A DNA stretch of 64,000 bases, taken from Actinomycetota bacterium (GTDB taxonomy: Bacteria > Actinomycetota > Actinomycetes > S36-B12 > UBA10799). This document shows, piece by piece, positions 44,649-53,647 of the stretch. The DNA is taken from positions 186,001 to 250,000 of the forward strand of contig JACJWU010000002.1 in assembly GCA_020636995.1 (NCBI GenBank). Reading direction: 5' to 3'. Below the pieces are notes generated by a model. It worked only from the letters and a program-made list of their open reading frames with translations, did no database searches and was not told the origin of the DNA. The position numbers and the translations under genes were made by a program. Position 1 is the stretch's first letter. Every line of letters begins with the position of its first letter.

Positions 44649-45218
44649 TCAGGGTGCGTCGCCGTCGGTGACGAATCGCGTCAACTCGACGAACCGGCCC
44701 TCGAAGTCGTCATCCAGGGGTAATTGCCGGATCACCAAGCGGTGGATCATGGTTCCCATCAGCACATCGAACGCGAAGGACGATGCGCTCGCCCCGGCCA
44801 ACCCCAAGCTGCGCTGAAGTTTCTCCTCGATCGGCCCCAATACCTGGGAGGTGAACAGCGCGTGAGCCACACCGTCGCCGGATGCCGCCGCCGCGACCGA
44901 CAGGAAGGCGCTCTGGCCGTCAGAGGAGGCGAAGTCGCCGGTGAACTGTGCCAAGCCGTTCCCCACCACGTCTTCGAGGTTCTCTCCGTAGGGCTCCTCA
45001 GGTGAGATCAGGGCGGCGACGGCTGCCACGGCGAGTGTGAGCTTCGTGGGGTAGCGCCGGTACACGGTGGTCTTCGCCACGCCGGCCCGCTGGGCGGTGC
45101 CCTCGACGGTGAGGTTGCTCAGGCCCCCCTCGGCCATCAGGTCCCGAGCCGCCTGCAGAATCGCGGCATCGGCGCGTGGGTCGCGTGGCCGTCCGGGCCT
45201 GGCGGCTTTGTCACCCAT
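44649..45218 (-). CDS. TetR-family regulator
   Basis: A 189-aa regulator. The basic N-terminus GRPRDPRADAAILQAARDL leads into the TetR helix-turn-helix (TVEGTAQRAGVAKTTVYRRY, about 37-57) and a ligand domain resembling the TetR_C_11 group (PIEEKLQRSLG, FDVLMGTMIHRLVIRQLPLD). It is divergent from the thioredoxin-like gene, about 230 bp away. I saw no clear operator palindrome upstream, so neither its target nor its ligand can be named. Confidence 0.85.
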   Translation of the reverse strand: MGDKAARPGRPRDPRADAAILQAARDLMAEGGLSNLTVEGTAQRAGVAKTTVYRRYPTKLTLAVAAVAALISPEEPYGENLEDVVGNGLAQFTGDFASSDGQSAFLSVAAAASGDGVAHALFTSQVLGPIEEKLQRSLGLAGASASSFAFDVLMGTMIHRLVIRQLPLDDDFEGRFVELTRFVTDGDAP

Positions 45219-45449
45219 TAGCGTGAATCCTACCCATCACGAACGGTCGCGAAGGACCGATTCCCCCGCCAGTTGATCTTGCACCACGCTATAGTCGCGC
45301 GTCAATCGGGTATGGGACCCAATGGGCGGCGTCTGATCGATCGATCGGCGTTCCGGGACAACCGCCATTTCGGGCTCCTCCCAGGCCCACCGACCGCATG
45401 CCGTGGACCGTGCGGGCGTGGGTGGAACGCGATGCGTGACAATGGCGGC

Positions 45450-46370
45450 ATGACGACACAGCCGAACCCCAATCTCCTGCGCGGAGCCGTCGACCTCGCG
45501 GCGGTGGCGGCCGCCCGGCAGGCCCAGGAACAGGCAGCGGCGCGCAAGGACGACCCGACAGCATCCCGGGTGATCATCGACGTGACCGAGGCGAGCTTCG
45601 AGGCCAATGTCATCGGTATGTCCCAGACGGTGCCGGTGGTTGTCGATCTGTGGGCCAGTTGGTGTGGGCCGTGCAAGCAGCTGAGTCCGGTGCTGGAGAA
45701 GCTGGCCGTCGAGTACGGCGGGCGCTGGATTCTGGCCAAGGTGGATGTCGACGCCGAGCAGCAGATCGCAGCCGCCTTCCGTGTGCAGTCCATTCCGACA
45801 GTGGTCGCAGTCATCGGGGGTCAGGTCCTGCCCCTGTTCCAGGGTGCGCTGCCCGAGGCCCAGGTGCGCCAGTACCTCGACGAACTGCTGCGGGTGGCCG
45901 GAGAGGCGGGCGTGAACGGTTCGGTGGGTGCGGCCGCACCTCCCGAGCCCGCTGTCGACGAGGAGGATACGCGCTGGGATCGGGCAGCCGACGCGGTCGA
46001 GGCCGGAGACTGGAACCTGGCCATCTCGCTCTACGAACAGCTGAAGGACGTCGACGCCGAGCAGGCGGAGGCCGCCATCGCCCAGGTTGCGCTGGTGCGG
46101 CGCACTGAGGGAATCGACCCGTCCGCTGCCCTGGCGGCAGCGGATGCCGATCCACTGGACCTGGTCAAAGCGAAAGCGGCGGCTGATGTCGAGGTGGCCA
46201 CCGGCGCTCCGGAGGCTGCGTTCGACCGCCTGATCGCGGTGGTTCAGGCCAGCAGCGGGGACGACAAGGGCGCGGCTCGAGACGCCGTTATCGAACTGTT
46301 CGCGCTGGTGGGCGACGCCGATCCCGCGGTGATCGCGGCGCGGACCAAACTGGCCAACGCCTTGTTCTGA
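45450..46370 (+). CDS. CnoX-like thioredoxin with TPR tail
   Basis: A 306-aa protein started at MTTQPNPNLLRGAVDLAA, which resembles the family N-terminus; an ATG six codons earlier is possible. A thioredoxin domain at about 42-150 has the active site WCGPC (Cys72, Cys75) and the cis-Pro motif SIPTVVAV. Acidic tetratricopeptide-like helices follow from about 175 to the end (WDRAADAVEAGDWNLAISLYEQLK). This domain order matches CnoX/YbbN, a chaperedoxin that protects clients from over-oxidation and passes them to chaperonins; the intact CxxC suggests it can also do redox work. A TATAGT hexamer at 45290 is a possible -10. Confidence 0.88.
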   Translation: MTTQPNPNLLRGAVDLAAVAAARQAQEQAAARKDDPTASRVIIDVTEASFEANVIGMSQTVPVVVDLWASWCGPCKQLSPVLEKLAVEYGGRWILAKVDVDAEQQIAAAFRVQSIPTVVAVIGGQVLPLFQGALPEAQVRQYLDELLRVAGEAGVNGSVGAAAPPEPAVDEEDTRWDRAADAVEAGDWNLAISLYEQLKDVDAEQAEAAIAQVALVRRTEGIDPSAALAAADADPLDLVKAKAAADVEVATGAPEAAFDRLIAVVQASSGDDKGAARDAVIELFALVGDADPAVIAARTKLANALF

Positions 46371-47069
46371 TCAGCCCAGGACGGTCCGAAGGCGCTCCTC
46401 GCGCAACTGTGTCACTTCCGGCTCCTCGATGAACGTGAGCCGGGTGCCCGCCGCCCATCCGAGCAGGAGGTCGGCGATCTGCGGGTTGCGCGCGAGGCAT
46501 GGCCCGTGCAGGTAGGTGCCGATCACATGACCGGCCGTGGCGCCCTCGGAGCCGTCGCCGTTCCCGATACCGCTGCGGACGACTCCCAGGGCCGTCGCGT
46601 CGGGTCCGAGGTGGGTGGCGCCGGCGTGATTCTCGTAGCCGGTGAGGATCTGGTCCAGCGGATCCTTGGCCGTTGCGGCCAGCTCTCCCACCGCTCGCTT
46701 GGGCAGACGGTCGGTGCGGATGTCGAGGATCTCGAGCCCTGGGGTCGGGGTGCTCGTGGAGTCCGGGAAGTACTCGCCGAGCAGTTGATAGCCCGCGCAG
46801 ATCGCGAGGACGGCCGCGCCGTTGTCGGCGGCCCTCTTGAGGGCTCCGTCGGCGCGCAAAGCGGAGGCGGCAGCGGTCTGGGCGCTGTCCTCGCCGCCGC
46901 CGAGCACGTAGAGATCGGCGGCCTCGGGCACGGGGTCGCCGGGATCGACCTGCACGACGTCGACCTCCAGGCCGTGCAGCCGAGCGCGGTGCTGCAGAGC
47001 CATCACGTTGCCCCCGTCACCGTAGGTTCCCAACAGGGTCGGATAGATCGACACCAAGGTGATGCTCAT
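46371..47069 (-). CDS. gatD: Lipid II isoglutaminyl synthase, glutamine amidotransferase subunit GatD
   Basis: A 232-aa class-I-type amidotransferase that hydrolyses glutamine and feeds ammonia to MurT, which amidates the D-Glu of lipid II. The nucleophile is Cys91 (AICAGYQLLG), and the general base His is in GTYLHGPCLARNP. GDGGNVMAL near the start and YENHAG are also typical of GatD/CobB-like amidotransferases. Its ATG overlaps the murT stop (ATGA at 47066-47069); the much longer open frame upstream is only a mirror of murT. Confidence 0.93.
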   Translation of the reverse strand: MSITLVSIYPTLLGTYGDGGNVMALQHRARLHGLEVDVVQVDPGDPVPEAADLYVLGGGEDSAQTAAASALRADGALKRAADNGAAVLAICAGYQLLGEYFPDSTSTPTPGLEILDIRTDRLPKRAVGELAATAKDPLDQILTGYENHAGATHLGPDATALGVVRSGIGNGDGSEGATAGHVIGTYLHGPCLARNPQIADLLLGWAAGTRLTFIEEPEVTQLREERLRTVLG

Positions 47070-48358
47070 GACTGCTCCGCTGAGGTGCGCAGGTGGTGGA
47101 AGGCGGTGTAGGTGGCTGCGCAATCGACGACATCGAGGTCCCGCATACCCGGCGGCAGCGGTGCCCCCGGAGCGTAGGGATCCTCGATCACGACGTGCTC
47201 GACGCCGGCGTGCAGAAGTCGTACGGCCAGGTCGCGGCGGCGATCGCCGGTGGCCACCACTACCCGTCCGCGCAGGCGTTCGAAGGGCACGTCCCACAGC
47301 CATGAGGGATCCCGGCCGTCGGCGGCGTTGCTGTTGATGGTCACGATGACGGGGGTGGGTGCTGGTGGCATGACATCTACGAGTTCGGACCACCCTGCGG
47401 GGTTCTTTGCCAGCAGCAGGCGGATGGTCAATTCGCCCACTTTGATGACGGCGTAACGGCCGGAGACCGATTCGACACCTGCCATCCGCCGTGCGGATTC
47501 GGCCGGGTCCAGACCGAGTGCGACCGTGGCGACCAGCGCGAGTGCGCCATTGGCCGCGTTGAAGCGTCCCGGGAGGCGCAGGTGCAGTTCGTAGCGCCCA
47601 CCGTCCGGGCCGTGCACGACGCCGTGGTCGCCAGCCCATTGCAGGGTCCACTGCGGCTCCGGGCGGGCGAATCCGCAGTTCGGGCAGCCCCAGGATCGAT
47701 CGTCGCGGTGCAACAGCGCGCCACAGTCCAGGCAGACTGCGGAGTCCGCTGTCCAGACCTGTCCGGCGGCCACCCAGATGACGTGCGGTGCGTGCCGTGC
47801 CGCCCACACGATGGACGGGTCGTCGGCGTTCGCGACGACGGTCGTGGTGGCGGCGTCGCCCAGCATGTCGCGCCAGCGGCGAGCGACCATGGCCACTTCG
47901 TTCATGCGGTCGAGCTGATCGCGGCTGAGGTTGCCGAGCAGGACCACACGCGGCTGCGTGGCGGTGAAGATCGCCGGCAGGTAGGCCTCGTCGACCTCGA
48001 GCACTGCTGTGGCGTCCGGGTCCCCACTGGCCAGCGTCACCGCCACCCCGGAGGTCATGTTCGCCCCCGTGTGCTGGCTGATGACCGGACCGGCCTGCTC
48101 GACCGCCGTGGCCAGCAGGCGGGTCGTCGAGGTCTTGCCATTGGTGGCGCTCACCAGAGCGGCGACCCGGCCGCCGGCGAGATCACTGATCGCGTCCGGG
48201 GCCAATCGCAGGATCACCCGGCCACCGATCACCATTCCTTCACCGCGGCCCATGCGTCGGGACAACGATGAGGTCAGCAGACCGAGTCGGGCAGCAGCGC
48301 GAGTTCGTGCGGGCACTGTCACATCAGCGACTCTACGCGCAGGTGCATCCTGTGCCAC
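47066..48358 (-). CDS. murT: Lipid II isoglutaminyl synthase subunit MurT
   Basis: A 430-aa Mur-ligase-like enzyme that activates the alpha-carboxyl of D-Glu in lipid II with ATP for amidation. The ATP loop ATNGKTSTT lies at residues 71-79. The MurT-specific Cys4 zinc ribbon (CLDC ... CPNC, near 213-232) and the C-terminal DUF1727 domain are present. The GTG start has GGAG 5 bases upstream. It forms an operon with gatD and is divergent from the helicase gene with only 11 bp between starts. Confidence 0.93.
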   Translation of the reverse strand: MAQDAPARRVADVTVPARTRAAARLGLLTSSLSRRMGRGEGMVIGGRVILRLAPDAISDLAGGRVAALVSATNGKTSTTRLLATAVEQAGPVISQHTGANMTSGVAVTLASGDPDATAVLEVDEAYLPAIFTATQPRVVLLGNLSRDQLDRMNEVAMVARRWRDMLGDAATTTVVANADDPSIVWAARHAPHVIWVAAGQVWTADSAVCLDCGALLHRDDRSWGCPNCGFARPEPQWTLQWAGDHGVVHGPDGGRYELHLRLPGRFNAANGALALVATVALGLDPAESARRMAGVESVSGRYAVIKVGELTIRLLLAKNPAGWSELVDVMPPAPTPVIVTINSNAADGRDPSWLWDVPFERLRGRVVVATGDRRRDLAVRLLHAGVEHVVIEDPYAPGAPLPPGMRDLDVVDCAATYTAFHHLRTSAEQS

Positions 48359-48369
48359 CCTTACTCCCT

Positions 48370-50952
48370 GTGGACGACACCAGACTGCGCGCCGCGAACT
48401 TCCCCGCGTTGCGGGCCCACCAGGCCGCGTGCGTGGAGGTGTTCGAAGCCCACCCCGGTGCCGCGCGCTACCACTTCGTGCTGCCGCCCGGGGCGGGCAA
48501 GACGTTGTTGGGTGCCGTGCTGGCCCAGCGGATCGGCCGTAAGGTGCTGGTGCTCGTGCCCAATACCGCCATTCAGGACCAGTGGCTGCGGCTGTGGACC
48601 GATGCCGGTGGGGTGTCAGTGGGCGACGACAGATCGCTTGCCGCGGACGTGACGGTTCTGACCTACCAGGCGTTGGCGACCTTCGACGACGAGAAGGACT
48701 CCCAGACCTCGCCGATCGCGCGACTGCACCCGAACGCGCTGGAGGTCATCGACGCGTTGCACGGCGGGGAGCCGTTCACGCTCGTGCTCGACGAGGCGCA
48801 CCACTTGGCCGCCACGTGGGGTCAGTTGCTGGCGGAGGTGCTCGAACAGGCGCACTCGGGGCGGTCGGACGGCCCTGTCGTCGTGGCCCTCACGGCGACG
48901 CCGCGGGAGTCGCTGTCGGTGGCGGAGGCGGACCTGGTCGAGGGCTTGTTCGGGCCGGTCCTTTTCGCGGTGAGCACTCCCGCGCTGGTGCGGGACGGGG
49001 TCCTGGCGCCGTACCGGGAGTTCGGGTGGTTCGTCACGCCCACCCCGGGCGAACAGGACTACCTGGCCCAGTCCGCGCTGCGCTGGCGCGAACTCATCTC
49101 CTCAGTGACCTCCGACGGGTTCGCGCAGCCCGGGCTGCTGGAGTACTTGGACTCGACCTGGGTGGCGCACGAGGGTGTCTCCTGGAGCCACATCGAGCGC
49201 ACCCGCCCGGAACTGGCGCGGGCGTTGGTCCGCGGGTCGCATACCGGTCTGCTCGCCTTGCCCGAAGGTGCCCGCGTGCGCGACGAGCACAGGCAGAACC
49301 TGGACTCCGAGGACTGGGCGGCGATCCTCTCCGACTACGGCAAGACCGTCCTGGCCGACGCCGCGTCGCCGGCATGGGAGCAACTGCGGGCCGGGATGGC
49401 GTCGGTGGGGTGGACACTCACGCGCAACGGCGCCAGGCGCGGTCAATCGCCGGTCGATCGGGTGCTGGCCCGCAGCGCGGCGAAGTCGGTGGCGGCGGGC
49501 TTCGTCATCTCCCAGGAACACCAGGTGCGCGGTGAGGACCTTCGCGCGATCGTGCTCACTGACTTCGAGAACGTCGGGCCGACGCCGTCCGCGGACCTGC
49601 GCACCGTGTTGGGCCGCCACGCCGGCTCGGCCTGGGAGGCCCTCACCGAGGTGCAACGTGCGAATCCGGGATTGCGGGTGGTCCTGGTGACGGGCAGCTC
49701 GGTGGGTGGGACGCGAGAGGTGCTCGAGTCACTGACGCATGAAGGGACGGCCGTGGTGGCCCGGGATGACGGGTTGTGCCGTCTCGAGGGGTTCTCCGGT
49801 CCGCGGGAGTGGGTCCCGTTCCTGACCGAAGCGTTCCAGGCCGGGCGGATCGACGTCCTCGTCGGTACGCGTGGGCTGCTCGGCGAGGGGTGGGACGCCC
49901 CGGCCGCCAACGTGGTCATCGACCTCACGGCTGCCACGACCTCCACCGCGGTGGTGCAGATCCGAGGAAGGGCCATCCGCCGGGACCCGCAGCGTCCGGA
50001 CAAACTCGCGCACGTCTGGTCGGTCGCCGCCGTCGATGACACCCACCCCCGCGGAGACCTCGACTATCGCCGACTCGTGAACAAGCACCGGGGTTACCTC
50101 GCACCCGACGATCAGGGCCGGATCATCGCGGGGGTCGAGCACCTCGACTCCCGCTGCAACGCCTTCGCCCCGCCTACTGCCGAGATCCGCAATGCGATCA
50201 ACGCGGACGCCCTCGCCGCCGCCGGGCGGCTGCACGAGAGTCGGGACAACTGGCGGATCGGCACCCCCTACCGCGATGTGGTCGAGGTGGCGGTGCGGGT
50301 GCGGGCGCCGCGGTCCATCGGGGTGCCCGAGGTCGCGGTGCGGACATCCCCGGGATGGCCGTGGATCGCAGGTCTGATCGGTGCGACCGGGGGTGGCACG
50401 GTGGCCGCGGTGGCCGGTGCGCCGACCGCCGGCACGGGGGCCATGGTTGCGGTGGGGGCAGGGGTGGGGTGGTTGGCGCAGAGTCTGGCGGGAAGGGCCC
50501 GGGCATCGCGCATCGCGGCACGTCTGGGTGCCGACGGGATGCTGGTGGCGTTCGGCCGAGCCGTGGCCGAGTCGATGTCTGCGGGACTCGCTACGCAGGT
50601 GCAGGTCGATCCGGATGCCGCCGGACAGTGGTCGGTCCGGCTCGATGACGCGACAGCCGACCAGTCGACGGCGTTCGCCCAGGCCGTCGAGCAGATCCTC
50701 AGTCCTGTGGATTTTCCCCGGTACGTGATCTCTCGGCGGGTCAGCCGCCGTGCGGTGATGTGGCATGCGGTGCCGGACGCCTTCGGAGTGAACAAGGCGA
50801 GTGCGGGTGCCTTCGCCCAGCAGTGGTTCGGGTACGTCTCCCGGGGTGACCTGCTCTACACGGGGTCGCCGGAGGGGGCCGGAGTCGCCGAGTCGGTGCG
50901 CGGGTTGGATCCGCTGGAACTGACCACGGCGATGTACTCGCAATGGGAGTAG
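48370..50952 (+). CDS. SF2 DEAD/DEAH-box helicase with a hydrophobic C-terminal segment
   Basis: An 860-aa protein from a GTG 11 bp from the divergent murT start. Motif I PPGAGKT is near residue 39, motif II LDEAHH near 142, motif III VALTATPRES near 176 and motif VI QIRGRAIRRDP near 530, so both RecA-like lobes are present. Residues about 660-705 are strongly hydrophobic and Gly/Ala-rich (IAGLIGATGGGTVAAVAGA, then VAVGAGVGWLAQSLA), long enough for a membrane hairpin. This is unusual in an SF2 helicase. The final 150 residues are mixed alpha/beta. The nucleic-acid substrate is unknown. The IS30 element begins 10 bp after its stop. Confidence 0.82.
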   Translation: MDDTRLRAANFPALRAHQAACVEVFEAHPGAARYHFVLPPGAGKTLLGAVLAQRIGRKVLVLVPNTAIQDQWLRLWTDAGGVSVGDDRSLAADVTVLTYQALATFDDEKDSQTSPIARLHPNALEVIDALHGGEPFTLVLDEAHHLAATWGQLLAEVLEQAHSGRSDGPVVVALTATPRESLSVAEADLVEGLFGPVLFAVSTPALVRDGVLAPYREFGWFVTPTPGEQDYLAQSALRWRELISSVTSDGFAQPGLLEYLDSTWVAHEGVSWSHIERTRPELARALVRGSHTGLLALPEGARVRDEHRQNLDSEDWAAILSDYGKTVLADAASPAWEQLRAGMASVGWTLTRNGARRGQSPVDRVLARSAAKSVAAGFVISQEHQVRGEDLRAIVLTDFENVGPTPSADLRTVLGRHAGSAWEALTEVQRANPGLRVVLVTGSSVGGTREVLESLTHEGTAVVARDDGLCRLEGFSGPREWVPFLTEAFQAGRIDVLVGTRGLLGEGWDAPAANVVIDLTAATTSTAVVQIRGRAIRRDPQRPDKLAHVWSVAAVDDTHPRGDLDYRRLVNKHRGYLAPDDQGRIIAGVEHLDSRCNAFAPPTAEIRNAINADALAAAGRLHESRDNWRIGTPYRDVVEVAVRVRAPRSIGVPEVAVRTSPGWPWIAGLIGATGGGTVAAVAGAPTAGTGAMVAVGAGVGWLAQSLAGRARASRIAARLGADGMLVAFGRAVAESMSAGLATQVQVDPDAAGQWSVRLDDATADQSTAFAQAVEQILSPVDFPRYVISRRVSRRAVMWHAVPDAFGVNKASAGAFAQQWFGYVSRGDLLYTGSPEGAGVAESVRGLDPLELTTAMYSQWE

Positions 50953-51859
50953 GGCTGTGGTCTTTGTGACGAAGTTGCGAAGGCCTGAGTGCCGATTGTT
51001 GCGTTGTTGTTGGCTCTGGGGTGGGTGAGTTCATTCGGTCAGTGCAACAGCGATGTCTTCTTCGAGGACCTTGGTGAGGTGCTCGATTGGTGTGAGCCAG
51101 CCTAGGGCTTTGCGGGGCCGGTTGTTCATCAGGTCTTCGATCTCGTCAAGGTCCTCGCGGCTGTAGGTGGATAGGTTGCCGCCTTTGGGCAGGAATTCGC
51201 GTAGTAGTCCGTTGGTGTTCTCGTTGGTGGGCCGTTCCCAGGGGCTGTGGGGGTCGCAGAAGTAGACCTGAACGCCGGTGGTCGTGGTGATCTCAAGGTG
51301 GCGGGCCATTTCGCTGCCCTGGTCCCAGGTGACGCTCTTGCGCATTCGGGCAGGCATCCGGCGGATCGCTTTGATCATCTCGTCGCGGACTTCCTCGGCG
51401 CCGTGCCGTTCGGGAAGGTGCAGCAGCATCACGTACCGGCTGCACCGGTCGACCAGCGTGCCCACCGCGGTCTTGTTCGCCTCACCGGTGATCAGATCAC
51501 CTTCCCAATACCCGGGAACCGCCCGGCCCAGGGCCTCCTCGGGACGGTCCACGATCGGCACCATGTCCGGGATCCGGGGGGTGCGCTGGCTGGCGTGGCG
51601 TTGGGGACGTCGCACGCGGCGCCCGGTACGCAGGCGGGCCTTGAGCTCGCGTTTCAATCCGCCGGCGCCGCGCACGTAGATCGCCTGGTAGATCGCCTCG
51701 TGGCTGATCGTCATCTCCGGATCCTTCCCATGCATCAGCCGAAGCCGATTCGCGATCTGTTCAGGGCTCCACCGTTTCGTCAGTTTCCGCTGCACGTACC
51801 CGCGCAGCACCGGGTGGGGTGTACCAAGGATTCCGGACAGGGTCCCCACTTAGGAGAGG

Positions 51860-52159
51860 ATGCCTAGCATGTCCGGAAGTCGTCGTAAGTTCAGTGCGCA
51901 GTTCAAGGCCGAGGCGGTGCAGTTGGTGCTGCAGTCCGGTGACCCGATCGCCCAGGTCGCCCGGGATCTGCAGATCAACGAGGGCACTCTCGGGAACTGG
52001 GTGGCCCGGTGGCGGGAGGAGAACCCCGAACCCGAACCCGAGCTCAACCCCATGGAGCGGGCCCGGCTGCGGGAACTGGAGGACCAGAACCGCAAACTGA
52101 AGATGGAAAACGAGTTCCTAAAAAAAGCAGCGGCCTTCTTCGCCCAGACGCAGCAGTAG
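51860..52159 (+). CDS. IS3-family OrfA (helix-turn-helix, leucine zipper)
   Basis: A 99-aa DNA-binding subunit. The helix-turn-helix contains FSAQFKAEAVQLVLQSGD and IAQVARDLQINEGTLGNWV, and a coiled coil (MERARLRELEDQNRKLKMEN) near the end mediates assembly. A run of seven A's followed by G (52120-52127) is a typical -1 slippery site that fuses OrfA to OrfB. A second ATG three codons in is an alternative start. Confidence 0.92.
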   Translation: MPSMSGSRRKFSAQFKAEAVQLVLQSGDPIAQVARDLQINEGTLGNWVARWREENPEPEPELNPMERARLRELEDQNRKLKMENEFLKKAAAFFAQTQQ

Positions 52160-53046
52160 CCCAGCGCTGCCTGGTGATCGACGCGGAGAAGGCCAGCTAT
52201 CCGATCACGATGATGTGCCGGCTGCTGGACGTGCCCCGCTCCACCTACTACGACTGGGCCGGCCAGGCCGACACCGTGACCGCGACCGCGGCCCGGCGCG
52301 CCGCAGTGGCCGAGGCGGTGGAGTCGGTGTTCGACGAGTACCGGCAGACCTACGGCTGCCGGCGGATCGCGCACGTGCTGAACACCGAACGCGGGATGCC
52401 GGTCAGTGTCGGCACGGTCGCGGACGTCATGCGCGAACGGGGCCTTGTTGCCGTGCAGCCACGGGCATACAAGACCACCACCCAGGCCGACCCCGACGCC
52501 GAACACCCCACGGATGCGATCGGCCGGGACTTCACCGCCGACGCCCCCGGGGCCCGGCTGGTCGGCGACATCACCTACTTGCGCACTGGGCAGGGCTGGC
52601 TGTACCTGGCCACCGTGATCGACCTGTGCACCCGGATGGTGGTGGGCTGGGCGATCGCCGACCACATGCGCGCCAGCCTGGTCGTCGACACTCTGAAGAT
52701 GGCCTCTGACGGCGGCTACCTGGCCCCCTGCGCGGTGTTCCACTCCGACCGGGGCAGCCAGTACACCTCCGACGCGTTCGCCAGCTGCTGCACCACCCTC
52801 GGCGTGACCCGCAGCATGGGACGCACCGGCGTGTGCTTCGACAACGCGGCCGCCGAGAGCTGGTTCGCGACCCTGAAGAACGAGATGTACCACCGGCACT
52901 GGTTCCCCACCCACGCCCGCGCACGGCACGCCGTGGCCGAGTACATCGAGGTGTTCTACAACCGCAAACGACACCACTCAACCCTGGGCTACCGCACACC
53001 GTGGCAGGCCTGGACCGAACACTGCGCTGCCCGGCCGGCAGCATGA
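52126..53046 (+). CDS. IS3-family OrfB (DDE transposase), expressed by -1 frameshift
   Basis: These coordinates give the part read after the slip; the product is an OrfAB fusion of about 400 aa. An HTH_21 region (YPITMMCRLLDVPRSTYYDW) precedes the rve integrase core. Its catalytic Asp is in VGDITYLRTG, the second Asp in VFHSDRGSQYTS and the Glu in DNAAAESWFATLKNE, and the C-terminus YNRKRHHSTLGYRTP is typical. All catalytic residues are intact, so the element looks recently active. Confidence 0.92.
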   Translation, partial: SSGLLRPDAAVAQRCLVIDAEKASYPITMMCRLLDVPRSTYYDWAGQADTVTATAARRAAVAEAVESVFDEYRQTYGCRRIAHVLNTERGMPVSVGTVADVMRERGLVAVQPRAYKTTTQADPDAEHPTDAIGRDFTADAPGARLVGDITYLRTGQGWLYLATVIDLCTRMVVGWAIADHMRASLVVDTLKMASDGGYLAPCAVFHSDRGSQYTSDAFASCCTTLGVTRSMGRTGVCFDNAAAESWFATLKNEMYHRHWFPTHARARHAVAEYIEVFYNRKRHHSTLGYRTPWQAWTEHCAARPAA

Positions 53047-53647
53047 TCAACAACCACAGGCCGTGTCCGAAATGCTTGACACACCCCACGGGTTCTCGTC
53101 CAGTTTGCGCGGCTTCGGCCGCTGGCGTTGGGAATCGGCGCGTTCCTGAGCCTTCGACGCCGAGTAGCCACGACGCTGGTTGGCCGGGCCCACGTCGCTG
53201 GGACGGCGGTTGCGCGCCAACTCCCGGCCCACGGTGCTTCGGTGACAACCCACATCCCGCGCGATCTGCGCGTTGTTGTCCCCGGCGGCGATCCCCGCCT
53301 GAATCCGGATCCGCTGATCCAGCGTCAGGGCGCCATCTTCATTGCTCTGCGGTCGAGGTTTCACACCGCCACGCTGACGTACCCATCCACGCCCGATCGA
53401 TTCCGACACGCCAGCAGCCGCCGCCGCTGCCAGCACCCCCACCCCTTGCGCCCACACTGCCCAAAACAGGTCTTCCACACTCCGCGGAGTCCGTGAACGT
53501 CCCACGCAACACACCCACTCTCGATGCTGGACTGTTGCACTGACCCCTAGAACTCACCGTGGCATCACCCCGCACCTTCGTCACAAACCGGCCCGAGGCA
53601 CTGACACCTTCGTCACAATCGCACTCTTTGGCGCTCGGTCCATCCGA

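Larger units (their letters stand above)
51815..53089 (+). mobile_element. IS3-family insertion sequence
   Basis: A 1,275-bp element with TG...CA ends. The left inverted repeat starts TGGGGTGTACCAAGGATTCC and the right one, read inward, TGGGGTGTGTCAAGCATTTC; they agree at most of about 25 positions. The 4-bp target duplication CGGG lies at 51811-51814 and 53090-53093. It carries orfA and orfB joined by a -1 frameshift window and is inserted antiparallel to the IS30 transposase gene. Confidence 0.92.
51031..53514 (-). pseudogene. IS30-family transposase, split in two
   Basis: The 5' part (53514 to 53090) encodes the helix-turn-helix region (LTLDQRIRIQAGIAAGDNNA, IARDVGCHRSTVGRELARNR) and ends in KLDENP. 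The 3' part (51814 to 51031) starts VLRGYVQRKLTKRWSPEQIA and carries the DDE domain (GYWEGDLITG, RKSVTWDQGSEMARH, SPWERPTNENTNGLLREFLP). Removing 51815-53089 and one copy of CGGG joins them in frame (DENP-VLRG) into a transposase of about 400 aa. The gene was therefore intact before the IS3 insertion. Confidence 0.9.
50963..53587 (-). mobile_element. IS30-family element, interrupted by IS3
   Basis: The ends share TTTGTGACGAAG: left at 50963, and right as the reverse complement ending at 53587. Another related copy, TTGTGACGAAGG, lies further right (reverse complement ending near 53618), so the outer boundary is approximate. Only one gene lay inside, the transposase, now split by a 1,275-bp IS3 element. 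Confidence 0.65.

Noticed and set aside
45333..45345. GATCGATCGATC as a regulatory palindrome
   Set aside because: A simple 4-base repeat is self-palindromic by chance, and no adjacent feature explains it.
46371..47807. Longer gatD reading (478 codons)
   Set aside because: The upstream part lies antiphase within murT. The ATG at 47069 gives the normal GatD start and a 4-bp ATGA overlap.
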